A DNA stretch of 64,000 nucleotides. Source: JAHQVI01 sp964407075 (GTDB lineage Bacteria; Pseudomonadota; Alphaproteobacteria; Rhizobiales; Rhodomicrobiaceae). Every line of letters begins with the position of its first letter. Position 1 is the first letter of the stretch. A program made the translations under genes and the position numbers. The stretch lies in NCBI GenBank assembly GCA_964407075.1, contig CAYOUE010000001.1, positions 1 to 64,000 on the forward strand, read 5' to 3'. This document shows, piece by piece, positions 1-7,957 of the stretch. The notes beneath the pieces were generated by a model, which did not search any database, was not told where the DNA came from, and saw only the letters and a list, made by a program, of their open reading frames with translations.

Positions 1-1
1 G

Positions 2-355
2 GACTATCTCATCCGCTTCACCTGCCCGGAATTCACCTCGCTCTGCCCGATCACCGGCCAGCCCGATTTCGCGCATATCGTGATCGACTACGTTCCCGGC
101 GCGCATATCGTGGAGTCGAAGTCGCTCAAGCTCTATCTCGCCTCCTTCCGCAGCCACGGCGCGTTCCACGAAGCCTGCACGCTGGACATCGCCAAACGGC
201 TGACGGAGACGCTTGCGCCGAAATGGCTCCGGATCGGCGGCTATTGGTATCCGCGCGGAGGCATTCCGATCGACATCTTCTGGCAGACCGGGAAACCGCC
301 CGACGGCCTCTGGCTGCCGGATCAGGGCGTGCCGCCCTACCGGGGGCGCGGATGA
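2..355 (+). CDS. queF: NADPH-dependent 7-cyano-7-deazaguanine reductase QueF (5' truncated by window)
   Basis: QueF reduces the nitrile preQ0 to preQ1, a cytoplasmic step of queuosine synthesis. Reading is open from base 2. The visible part has the nucleophile Cys in the LCPITGQPDF motif (residues 15-24 of the visible part) and the ESKSLKLYLASFR substrate-binding segment, both typical of the short, single-module QueF subfamily of about 150 residues. The C-terminus is intact with the family's IDIFWQTG-type ending. The stop codon overlaps the ATG of the next gene (ATGA), so the two are translationally coupled. Start lies upstream of the window. Confidence 0.95.
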   Translation, partial: DYLIRFTCPEFTSLCPITGQPDFAHIVIDYVPGAHIVESKSLKLYLASFRSHGAFHEACTLDIAKRLTETLAPKWLRIGGYWYPRGGIPIDIFWQTGKPPDGLWLPDQGVPPYRGRG

Positions 356-1362
356 TAAACGGCCACGCGAAAAGCCTCATCATCACCAATGGCGACACCG
401 CCGCCGAGCGGATGCGCGAGGCGCGGATCAACGACGAGATCCTGTGTTGGCAGGATATCCTGCACGAAGGCCCGGTGCCGAAAACCGACACGCTGGAGGA
501 GCTTTCGGCGATCCGGGTGGATTACCTCGCCGGCGGCGGCTGGGGCGATCCCGATGAGATACGGCGCGCCTTCGCCCAGCGCGACGCGGTCATGCACTCA
601 CTCGATGGCTATGCCGAGATAACGCTCTGGTTCGAGCACGATCTCTACGACCAGCTTCAACTTCTGCAGATTCTCGATTTCCTCAGCCGCGAAAAGGCGC
701 TGCACAGCAGGATCTCGCTGATCCAGGCAGGCAGTTTCATCGGGCGGGAGACGCCTTCGCGGCTCAAGTCGCACCTGAAGCTGAAAAGGCCGGTCAGCCC
801 GCTGCAGTTCGCTCTCGCGCAATCGGCCTGGTCCGCCTTCCGCTCCTCCACGCCGGAGGCATGGTCGGCGCTACTGCATTACGACACCGCCGCCCTGCCA
901 TTCCTGCGCCCGGCGATTCTGAGGCATATGGAGGAATTCCCCGCGCCCGCCTCCGGCCTCACGCGCACCGAGGCATTCATTCTCGAAATGGTCTATACCG
1001 GCCATGTCGCGCCCATGCGCATCTTCCAGCTTTTCCAGGAGGAGGAAGAAGCCGCCTTCATGGGCGACTGGAGTTTCTGGCGTATCCTTGACGATCTCGC
1101 CTATGGCGCGGCTCCGCTGATTACGGGGCTGCGGAACGCGCCGTTCTCGCCCTTTTTCGACGAGGCGCAGCGCGAGGCCTATCTGGGCAGCGAACTGAGG
1201 CTCACTGGGCTGGGGACGACGGCGCTGCTCGGCAAGCGCGACGCCGTCGAGTTCCGCCGTCTCGACCGCTGGATGGGTGGCACGCATCTGACGGCGGCGA
1301 GCTGCTGGCGCTGGGACGCAAAGGCGCGCACGCTGTCGCGGCCGAACGGACGGGGTGCATGA
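352..1362 (+). CDS. DUF1835 domain-containing protein
   Basis: Protein of 336 residues. The N-terminus (residues about 5-120) matches the DUF1835 pattern: an ITNGD segment, then ILCWQDILHEGPVP, then a WFEHDLYDQLQLLQIL segment. The C-terminal part looks like the DUF3658 domain that usually accompanies it. The molecular function of the family is not established. The reading frame stays open upstream to 223, but the ATG at 352 overlaps the queF stop and gives the family's normal N-terminus, so 352 is chosen. Likely co-transcribed with queF; no functional link to queuosine is proposed. Confidence 0.85.
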   Translation: MINGHAKSLIITNGDTAAERMREARINDEILCWQDILHEGPVPKTDTLEELSAIRVDYLAGGGWGDPDEIRRAFAQRDAVMHSLDGYAEITLWFEHDLYDQLQLLQILDFLSREKALHSRISLIQAGSFIGRETPSRLKSHLKLKRPVSPLQFALAQSAWSAFRSSTPEAWSALLHYDTAALPFLRPAILRHMEEFPAPASGLTRTEAFILEMVYTGHVAPMRIFQLFQEEEEAAFMGDWSFWRILDDLAYGAAPLITGLRNAPFSPFFDEAQREAYLGSELRLTGLGTTALLGKRDAVEFRRLDRWMGGTHLTAASCWRWDAKARTLSRPNGRGA

Positions 1363-1673
1363 CGCCCCATGTTTCCGGACAGGCTCGCAGTCATCGACCA
1401 TAGCGGCTGTAGATAGGTGATATCCGCAATTGCCCGGAAGGTGATGTAAGTGTTGCTGTTCAGCACTTGTCGTATTTAAGTCACAAGATAACACAACTGA
1501 TTGTAATTCTTTTGTTTTTTTTAAGCCTTTTTATGATCGCTGGAAAAGCATGGGTTGCGTTTCCTCTGAAGCGCAACCCATGATTTGTAGTCCGGTTTCC
1601 GTCTGACATCTTAAATATCTGCGCGCATGAAAGTTTCGGCTTTCTTCGCGTCAAGATATCAGATGGGGACATT
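1363..1673. promoter_or_regulatory. Intergenic region upstream of porin gene with a 15-bp hairpin
   Basis: No gene seen in these 311 bases. The region is AT-richer than its surroundings around 1475-1545 and probably holds the promoter of the porin gene. It contains a strong inverted repeat at 1549-1582: an 11-bp perfect outer stem (CATGGGTTGCG/CGCAACCCATG) continued by a G.T pair and three more pairs to a CTCT loop, about 15 bp in total. Neither strand has an immediate T-run after it, so it is not an ordinary intrinsic terminator; it could be a 5'-UTR structure of the porin mRNA. Confidence 0.5.
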
Positions 1674-2465
1674 ATGTTGCTACGCGTTATAGGCGGTCTT
1701 TCAGCCGCAGTATTACTTTCTTCGGCTGCGTCAGCCGCCGATTTGTACCGTGACCGTGTCGGGCCAAGCCTAAAAGACGCTCAGGTGGAATATGTGCCGC
1801 CGATCGTCTGGACCGGCTTCTATATTGGCGCTCACGCCGGTTATGGCTGGGGCGATCATACCGTCTTCTCCGGCGACGGCGGATTTTCGAGCGGAACTGG
1901 CGATGCTGACCGCGAAGTTAGCTATGAAAGCGACGGCTTCCTTGCCGGCGGGCAGGTAGGCTACAACTGGCAGAAAGACCAGCTTCTTCTCGGCCTTGAA
2001 GGTGATCTGGGCTATCTCGGCGTCAAGGGCGACGGCAAGAATCTGACCGAGGGTGGTGAAGTCAGCGATGTCGCCGAGTCCGAATTCGGCGCCTATGGCC
2101 TGATCGGCGCGCGCATAGGCCTTGTGAATGATCGTTCGCTCTTCTACGTCAAGGGCGGCTACGCGTTGGCAAGGCTGGAGACGATCGCGGGCGATATTTC
2201 CGGCCCGGACGATGACCGCAAGCTTGATGAAGATGACGCAACGTTCCTTGACGAACCGCTCCACGGCTATGCGATCGGCGCCGGCGTGGAATATGCGCTC
2301 GGCTCGAACTGGACGGTGAAGGCGGAGTATCTGTATTTCGACTTCGACGAGGAGTCTTCGACCAATCTCCAAGACGAGACTTTCACACATGAAAACGACC
2401 TTCACACCGTCAAGATCGGCGTGAATTATCTGTTTTCATCGCCCTCATACGAGATATTAAAATAA
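1674..2465 (+). CDS. Outer membrane beta-barrel porin (Omp25/Omp31-like)
   Basis: Protein of 263 residues. Signal peptide of about 22 residues ending in a SAASA-type site before ADLYRD. The WTGFYIGAHAGYGWG segment (residues about 44-58) is the hallmark of the alphaproteobacterial Omp25/Omp31 and heat-resistant-agglutinin type 8-stranded barrels. Alternating hydrophobic strands run to the C-terminus (VKAEYLYFDF, VKIGVNYLF). The last residues (SSPSYEILK) extend past the usual terminal aromatic. Acidic loops are frequent (for example residues 177-190). Role: structural or immunogenic outer membrane protein; no specific substrate can be read. It is monocistronic, with a terminator shortly after the stop. 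Confidence 0.88.
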   Translation: MLLRVIGGLSAAVLLSSAASAADLYRDRVGPSLKDAQVEYVPPIVWTGFYIGAHAGYGWGDHTVFSGDGGFSSGTGDADREVSYESDGFLAGGQVGYNWQKDQLLLGLEGDLGYLGVKGDGKNLTEGGEVSDVAESEFGAYGLIGARIGLVNDRSLFYVKGGYALARLETIAGDISGPDDDRKLDEDDATFLDEPLHGYAIGAGVEYALGSNWTVKAEYLYFDFDEESSTNLQDETFTHENDLHTVKIGVNYLFSSPSYEILK

Positions 2466-2500
2466 GCGGACGTCCCTAAACAGTACCGCTCCTGCGCAAA

Positions 2501-2531
2501 CTCCCGCTCCATTGGCGAGCGGGAGTTTTTT
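2501..2531 (+). terminator. Rho-independent terminator after porin gene
   Basis: Perfect 9-bp stem CTCCCGCTC / GAGCGGGAG with a 7-base loop, followed directly by TTTTTT. It lies 35 bases after the porin stop codon. Confidence 0.92.
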
Positions 2532-2838
2532 AATTTGCCAGACGATTTCGCAAGGCCGGATCGACTGCATGCGTCATACGCCGCAAAGCTGGCGATGGGA
2601 AGCAGGGGACCGGAGCCTGCGCCGAAGCGTGTGACAAAACTTAAAACATCCCTCGCTGTATTCATGATTTCAGTTATAAATGAGAATGTTGATAGCTACC
2701 ATGATGGCTAGGCCAATGTCTGATACGGCATGGTCACGCGAAAGTGAGGCTGAGCAGCTTTTTTCCGGTTAATCCAATATTGGAACACACTTACTGAGCG
2801 CCACTGACGAATTCCGGTTCAAGGTCCGGCGTTCCAGG
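2532..2838. other. Intergenic region, no gene seen
   Basis: About 300 bases between the porin terminator and the TPR gene. The stretch 2640-2800 is AT-rich relative to the neighbours and likely contains the promoter of the TPR gene. No convincing coding signal or structured element was found. Confidence 0.4.
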
Positions 2839-4254
2839 ATGAATGGCGCTGCGATGGTCGATTTTCTTTTCAGATTCTGGACACGCCTCAAAACGGGCGA
2901 CCTCTTGACGCTTGCCGGCTTGACGATCGGCGTTGTGGGACTGGTGATCGGCATTCTGGCCTGGCAGTTCCCGAAAGCGCCGCAGACCGCGCCAGCCGCT
3001 ATTCCTCCCGAACTTGAATCCCTCATCGAGACGGCTGTCGCCAAGGCCCTGGCCCGCAACGGCGCAGCGGCGCGTCCGGGGGAAGCAACGGGCTATGTCG
3101 AAGACGCGAGGGACGGCGTCGCCACCGTGGCTGAAGAAGGCGGCGCGGCTGGCGCGAAAGCTCTGGAGGAAGCCAGGGCCAGAGGCGATCTGACTGCCGT
3201 CAAGAGCGTGCTGCAACGCCTTGCCGAAGAGGAGGAGGCCAAGGGCATGGCGGCGAACGCTTCGGCCGCTGAACGCTACCGGGAGCTCGGAGCCATTGCC
3301 TTTCTGAGCGATACCCACGAGGCCTTGCGGGCTTACGCCAAGGCGGCGGAGCTTGATCCGGAAAACCCTGTCGGCTGGAACCAGCTCGGACAGTTGCAGT
3401 ACCGCATAGGCGATCTGGACGCAGCGCAAACCAGCTTCGCCAAGGTCCTGAGCCTCGGCGACAGCCTCAATGACAAGCACTGGCAGGCCCGCGCTACCGG
3501 CAATCTTGGGCTGGTCTTCCTGACGCGCGGGGATCTCGACAGGGCCGAGGAAATGCATCTCAAGAGCCTGAAAATCGAGGAGGAGTTGGGCCGCAAGGAA
3601 GGTGTCGCCATCACCACCGGCAATCTGGGGGTGATCTACCAGACGCGCGGCGACCTCGAAAGCGCCGAGGAAATGTTCCAGCGCGCGCTCGCACTCTCGG
3701 AAGAGCTCGGCTACAGGGAGATGCAGGCCATCGTCACCGGCAATCTGGGAGTGATCTACAAAACGCGCGGCGAGCTCGAAAGGGCTGAGGACATGTTCCA
3801 GCGCGATCTCGCCATCTCCGAAGAACTTGGCTCCAGGGAGGGGCAGGCGCGCGCCATCAGCAATCTGGGACTGATCTACAGCGAGCGAGACCAGCACGAC
3901 AAGGCCGAGGCGATGTTTCTCAAGAGCCTGAAGATCGACGAGGAATTGGGCCACAAGGAAGGCATGGCCTCCGATTACGGCAATCTGGGCGTGATCCATC
4001 AAACACGCGGCAATCTCGGCAGGGCCGAGGAATTGTATCTCAGAAGTCTGAAGCTCAACGAGGATCTGGGCCGCAAGGAAGGCTTGGCCTCCGATTACGG
4101 CAATCTGGGGATGATCTACAAAACGCGCGGTGAGCCGGACAAGGCCTGCGCCTATTGGCGCAAGGCGCGCGATCTGTTCCGCGACGTCGGTATCCCCGCG
4201 CAAGTTGCACAAACCGAGGAACTGATGCGTGAGGCGGTCTGCCCGGCTGGCTAG
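2839..4254 (+). CDS. Membrane-anchored tetratricopeptide repeat protein (kinesin-light-chain-type repeats)
   Basis: Protein of 471 residues. One transmembrane segment near the N-terminus (residues about 22-42), a charged helical linker to about 130, two conventional TPR units (about 150-215), then six tandem 40-residue units (about 215-455) with the recurring pattern GNLG-hIYxTRGxLxxAEExxxxxLxhxEELGxxEG. The 40-residue spacing and the ELG..EG turn are typical of kinesin-light-chain/LGN-like TPRs used as protein-binding scaffolds. Topology would put the repeats on one side of the inner membrane. Start: ATG 2839; a second ATG at 2854 is possible. Partner unknown. Confidence 0.85.
   Translation: MNGAAMVDFLFRFWTRLKTGDLLTLAGLTIGVVGLVIGILAWQFPKAPQTAPAAIPPELESLIETAVAKALARNGAAARPGEATGYVEDARDGVATVAEEGGAAGAKALEEARARGDLTAVKSVLQRLAEEEEAKGMAANASAAERYRELGAIAFLSDTHEALRAYAKAAELDPENPVGWNQLGQLQYRIGDLDAAQTSFAKVLSLGDSLNDKHWQARATGNLGLVFLTRGDLDRAEEMHLKSLKIEEELGRKEGVAITTGNLGVIYQTRGDLESAEEMFQRALALSEELGYREMQAIVTGNLGVIYKTRGELERAEDMFQRDLAISEELGSREGQARAISNLGLIYSERDQHDKAEAMFLKSLKIDEELGHKEGMASDYGNLGVIHQTRGNLGRAEELYLRSLKLNEDLGRKEGLASDYGNLGMIYKTRGEPDKACAYWRKARDLFRDVGIPAQVAQTEELMREAVCPAG
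3481..4200 (+). repeat. Six 120-bp tandem repeats within the TPR gene
   Basis: The DNA is periodic at exactly 120 bp: units beginning at 3481, 3601, 3721, 3841, 3961 and 4081 each carry a GGCAATCTGGG core near base 19-29 of the unit. Neighbouring units share long identical runs, which suggests recent unit duplication. Confidence 0.85.
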
Positions 4255-4289
4255 TTCAAGACGCCGTTTTCCTGCAGGGCGTCACGCGG

Positions 4290-5135
4290 TTAGCTCCCAT
4301 CACCATACTCGTCGCCGGCCCGATACAGCACATCGATCGTCGGCGCGTTGATGAGCTGCTTCGGCGAAACCCAGAAGCGGCGCTTGAAATCGGGATTGCC
4401 GTCGAGCGCCAGGCCCATTGCCTTCCACGCGCTCAGCCAGACGAGCTTGGAGCAGTAGAACGCCTCTTCGTCTGATAGGTCGAAGCTCCAGAACCAGTAG
4501 TCACGCCCGAGGAACTGTTTCGCCTCGGTAACGATTGCGGCGCGTTCTGCGGCTGGCCGGTCCTTCACGCGCCCGTGCGAGACATTGTAGTCCTTATGGA
4601 TCTCGGCCCAGTCCGCATAGGTCATCCGCACCACGCCGTCGGGAAAGCGGCTGTAGAGCGCGTCATAGCGCGTCTCGCCCTTCGGGATCGCTTCGACGAC
4701 CCAGCGATTGCCGCTGGCATCCACCTCGACGATGGCGACATGGCCGACCTGCGGCAGCCCCACGGCGCGCGGCGCGAGTTCGCGGCTCTGCGGATCTTCG
4801 GCCTGAAAATAGCGGGCGCGGAACTCCTCGAAGGTCAGCGGCTCCAACTCGTCCGCAAGCGCCTGCTGTTCGGGATCGCCGGATGCGCGCGCGCTTTCGA
4901 TGAATCGCCGCTTTTCCGCCTCCCAGGCCGCGCGTTCGGACTCGGCATCGGCGCCGTTCGCTTCGCGCGTGAAATAGGGGATCGGCGCGCCGGGCAGGGC
5001 GGGCCACAGGAGATCGCCGCTCTCGAAGGTGGCTGGATCGGGATGCGGGAGCGCGGGGCCTTCAGGCTCTTCGGAGCATCCGGCGAGGCCCGCCGCGATC
5101 AGGACCATCGCAAGAAAAGATCTGAAAATGCCCAT
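4290..5135 (-). CDS. YiiX/YebB-type permuted papain-like amidase, lipoprotein
   Basis: Protein of 281 residues. Start chosen at ATG 5135, because it has a GGGGGAGG ribosome site 7 bases upstream and begins a clean lipoprotein signal with lipobox LAGC; the frame is open to 5195. The C-terminal half carries VGHVAIV (His, residue about 138) and FYCSKLVW (Cys, residue about 226), the order His-then-Cys of the permuted NlpC/P60 (C92, YiiX/YaeF) amidases. Probable role: cleavage of an amide or acyl bond in the envelope; substrate unknown. It lies downstream of, and on the same strand as, the autotransporter gene but is separated from it by a terminator. Confidence 0.78.
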   Translation of the reverse strand: MGIFRSFLAMVLIAAGLAGCSEEPEGPALPHPDPATFESGDLLWPALPGAPIPYFTREANGADAESERAAWEAEKRRFIESARASGDPEQQALADELEPLTFEEFRARYFQAEDPQSRELAPRAVGLPQVGHVAIVEVDASGNRWVVEAIPKGETRYDALYSRFPDGVVRMTYADWAEIHKDYNVSHGRVKDRPAAERAAIVTEAKQFLGRDYWFWSFDLSDEEAFYCSKLVWLSAWKAMGLALDGNPDFKRRFWVSPKQLINAPTIDVLYRAGDEYGDGS

Positions 5136-5170
5136 TGTCGCGCCCTCCCCCGTTTCCGGCCGCCCCTCCG

Positions 5171-5202
5171 GCAAAAAGAAAAGGCGGCTCGACACCGCCT
5201 TT
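5171..5202 (-). terminator. Rho-independent terminator after autotransporter-like gene
   Basis: On the minus strand an 8-bp stem AAAGGCGG / CCGCCTTT with a 7-base loop, followed by TTTCTTTTTGC. It lies about 25 bases after the stop of the gene that ends at 5227. Confidence 0.85.
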
Positions 5203-5226
5203 CCTTACCCATTCGATCCGCTCAGG

Positions 5227-7569
5227 TCAATTCAGCGGGACGTTCAGCCAAACCTTGCCGCTCCACGCTTCCAGGTCGTCGGAGCCGATGCCGTCATAGG
5301 AGCCGGCGGCGCGGATCGCGTAGCCGTCCGCCGAGCGCATGATGAAGCCGCCCTCGACCTGCGCGCGGAACTGGTCGATGTCGACAGTGCCGGTGCTCAG
5401 CTCGATCTCGTCGCCGTCAAAGGTCCAGATCCCCTTGAGCGCGACGTGAGGTTCGAAGGTGGAGCCGTTCTCGTACATGACCTTGTAGCCGAATTCCGGG
5501 CCGAAGGTCAGCCGGCCGATCGTGGCGTCGACGCTTCCGACCGTCTGTCCGAGGCTGGTCAGATAGCTGTCCGACACCTCGTTGCCGTAGGCCACGCCGA
5601 CATGCGGGGAGACGCGCCAGCTGCCGTAATAGTAGTTGCCGGTCAGCGTTGCCGTGGCGAGCCAGCGGTCGGTGTCGAACTTGCCGGTGCGTGGGCCGAT
5701 CACGTCGTCATCAAGGTCGATCTTGTTGCTCGACCGTCCCCAGGCCGCGCGGGCGTCGAAGAACAGGTCGTCGCGCAGCTTCACGCCGAGATAGGGACCG
5801 GCCATCCAGCCCGTGCCCGAAACCGAGCCGGTCAGATTGTCAGGGCCGCTCACATCCTCGTCCGTGTGATCGACCTGCACGAGGCCGCCCAGCAGCACGC
5901 CCGGCGCGATGGCGTAATCCATGCCCACATAGAGGATGCGGAAATCGCCGTCGCGGTCGTAGCCCCCGGTCAGATCGTCATAGCTGGCGATCTGGCCCTC
6001 GACCCAGAGGTCGAACCGCTGCGACAGGGCGTAGGGCGTATGGCCGGAATAGCTGTCGCCGAAGGAGAAGCCGGCGTCGGCGATCTTCTTCGAAGCCGCA
6101 GAGGCTGCCGCGGAGCGGATCTGGCTGAGGCTCGTGGAGAAGGTCACGTCGGTCTGGCCGTCCTTGACGCTGCCCGCCATTTTTAGCGGCTCGTAGCTTC
6201 CGCCGTCCTTCAGGCTCTCGCCCGGCTGCTGGTCGAGACGGCGCAGGATGCGGGCGCGGTCGGGGCCGTAGGTCAGCAGATTGTCGACGCGGCGGTGGAT
6301 GAACAGCTTGGTGATGTCTTCGCCGGGGTCGTCGGTCTTCTTCCTGTTTACAAATGTGCAGGTGACATTTTCGCCAGGACTTAGATCAATGTCGTCAGCA
6401 GGATATGTTTCATTATTCAAACCACGGCAAATCGAGCTAACAAGTTCCCAGTCGTCAGGAAGGCTGGTCTCAGTCACAGAATAATTACCAGCTTCGAGAT
6501 CACCAATTACACTAGAAAAACCGACGCCGTCCGTTGTTTGTATGACTGGGTTTTCGTTCGTTAGCCCTGGCCCAGTGACCGAGAAATGAAACTCACCATC
6601 GCCGAATTCTGCGATTTTCTCGATCAGGATTGAACCTTTATCAGGCTCAACACCTTCTTTTGCCTTGTTTGTAAACGTGCAGACGACTGTTTCACCTGCG
6701 GCAAGGTCCGGTATGCTGATAGGAAGATTCTCTTCGTCGATAATGTCATCACCGGCAGATCGGTTACAGGTGGCGCTGACAAATTCCCAGTCATCGCTAT
6801 TATTAATTACCTCTGTAACATCATAATCCTCACCAGCTTCCCTTGTAAATACAGAAGACATTGCAGGGTTTGCCAAGTCAGTATTCAGTGACGTTACAAT
6901 ATCACTTTCAATTTTGAATTGAAAACCATCATCGGTCGACTGAAGTGTTGTTCCATCACTGGCCACCGTTTTCTTTTTGAACTGTATCGAACCCTCATTC
7001 TGCATAGGCACGCCGTCGCAACGGTAAAAGTCGATGTGCGATAGGTCCTTGCTTCCCAAAGTGCTTGTTGACCAACTGCCTTCGGTTACTCCAACGCCAT
7101 CAGGAGCGCCATATTCATAGATAGATACCCCGCCGCCGCTATTTGCATTGTCGTTGCCTGCTTTAACGATAACAAAACAAATCGGCTGGTCGCTCTTCCA
7201 GTTTCCACTCGACCCGCCTTGATTGACGGAAATATCGACGCTTACGCCTTCGACACAGATCTGTTGGCCGCCCCCGACATTAATCCGTTCAACGAAATGA
7301 ACACTACCCGGTGATCTGCCGCTGAGCGCTTCAAGCGCATCCTCGTTGTCCGAAATATTCTGCGGACTCGTGCCATTGGCAATTTCATTAGGCGGAGGGG
7401 GATTTGTCGCGATTAAGTCGCCTGTACTTCCACCAGAGCCAGCGTCGCATTGCGCAAGTGCCGACGCAGCAAAGCCGCTCATAAAGAAAATACAAAAACT
7501 GAAAAACAGTGCAGTTGTGTGTTTAGAAGCGAAAGACGCACGCCCACGCCCAAAAAGCGAATAAATCAT
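5227..7569 (-). CDS. Autotransporter-domain outer membrane protein with two prealbumin-like domains
   Basis: Protein of 780 residues. N-terminal signal peptide (residues about 16-40, ending ASALAQ). Two similar domains near 205-300 and 310-400 each end in a VxCTFxN motif and contain SVTET/VTEV-NxxDDWEhVSxxC segments, resembling SpaA/prealbumin-like folds. A linker leads to a C-terminal barrel (about 500-780) with WVEGQIASYDD, GWMAGPYLGVKL and FGPEFGYK strands, as in autotransporter beta-domains, ending WLNVPLN. Role: surface display, probably adhesion. The codons for residues 1-410 are clearly AT-richer than the barrel part, suggesting a mosaic gene with a transferred passenger. Confidence 0.75.
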   Translation of the reverse strand: MIYSLFGRGRASFASKHTTALFFSFCIFFMSGFAASALAQCDAGSGGSTGDLIATNPPPPNEIANGTSPQNISDNEDALEALSGRSPGSVHFVERINVGGGQQICVEGVSVDISVNQGGSSGNWKSDQPICFVIVKAGNDNANSGGGVSIYEYGAPDGVGVTEGSWSTSTLGSKDLSHIDFYRCDGVPMQNEGSIQFKKKTVASDGTTLQSTDDGFQFKIESDIVTSLNTDLANPAMSSVFTREAGEDYDVTEVINNSDDWEFVSATCNRSAGDDIIDEENLPISIPDLAAGETVVCTFTNKAKEGVEPDKGSILIEKIAEFGDGEFHFSVTGPGLTNENPVIQTTDGVGFSSVIGDLEAGNYSVTETSLPDDWELVSSICRGLNNETYPADDIDLSPGENVTCTFVNRKKTDDPGEDITKLFIHRRVDNLLTYGPDRARILRRLDQQPGESLKDGGSYEPLKMAGSVKDGQTDVTFSTSLSQIRSAAASAASKKIADAGFSFGDSYSGHTPYALSQRFDLWVEGQIASYDDLTGGYDRDGDFRILYVGMDYAIAPGVLLGGLVQVDHTDEDVSGPDNLTGSVSGTGWMAGPYLGVKLRDDLFFDARAAWGRSSNKIDLDDDVIGPRTGKFDTDRWLATATLTGNYYYGSWRVSPHVGVAYGNEVSDSYLTSLGQTVGSVDATIGRLTFGPEFGYKVMYENGSTFEPHVALKGIWTFDGDEIELSTGTVDIDQFRAQVEGGFIMRSADGYAIRAAGSYDGIGSDDLEAWSGKVWLNVPLN

Positions 7570-7957
7570 CGGGTCCCCACCCTCTCCAAAATGTGCCTTG
7601 GCGAACCGGCTACGCGCTGCCCGCGGAAGTGCCCGCCCGCGGTCAGCCTGGGTCCGTCATCAACGCGCCTCGCTCACGGCGCCGCCAACGAAATACGAAA
7701 GAGCAGAAAAAGCCTGAGCCGGCTTCGGCTGCAGTCTGCGCCACGCTCAGGACACATTTCAATATTTATGGAAATAGAAGGTGGGGTTGTTCTGCTGAAT
7801 TCTTATGCAATGCGACAGAAAAGCGACGATATTAAAGCAATTACCACTATAGATTGCAGGTTTGGGTAAGAAGACAATAGTAATGCAACTTTAAATTGCA
7901 CTCAAACATCCCAAAATTCAGATGCCGCCGCTGAAGCAGAATCGGAATGCGCGCGCC
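7570..7957. other. Intergenic region upstream of autotransporter-like gene, no gene seen
   Basis: 388 bases with open frames on both strands but no family resemblance, no ribosome site and no conserved neighbour relation. The part 7780-7920 is AT-rich. The region probably contains the leftward promoter of the autotransporter-like gene and the end of the luciferase-like operon. Confidence 0.4.

Noticed and set aside
2791..4212. Long open frame (473 codons) on the minus strand opposite the TPR gene
   Set aside because: It is the antisense shadow of a GC-rich repetitive gene. It repeats with the same 120-bp period and shows no family resemblance; the plus-strand TPR protein explains the region.
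4260..4283. GACGCC/GGCGTC hairpin between the TPR and amidase genes as terminator
   Set aside because: Only 6 bp with a 12-base loop and no T-run on either strand; too weak to call.
7570..7957. Possible small genes upstream of the autotransporter-like gene
   Set aside because: Open frames on the plus strand have no ribosome site, no family resemblance and cross the composition change; treated as non-coding.
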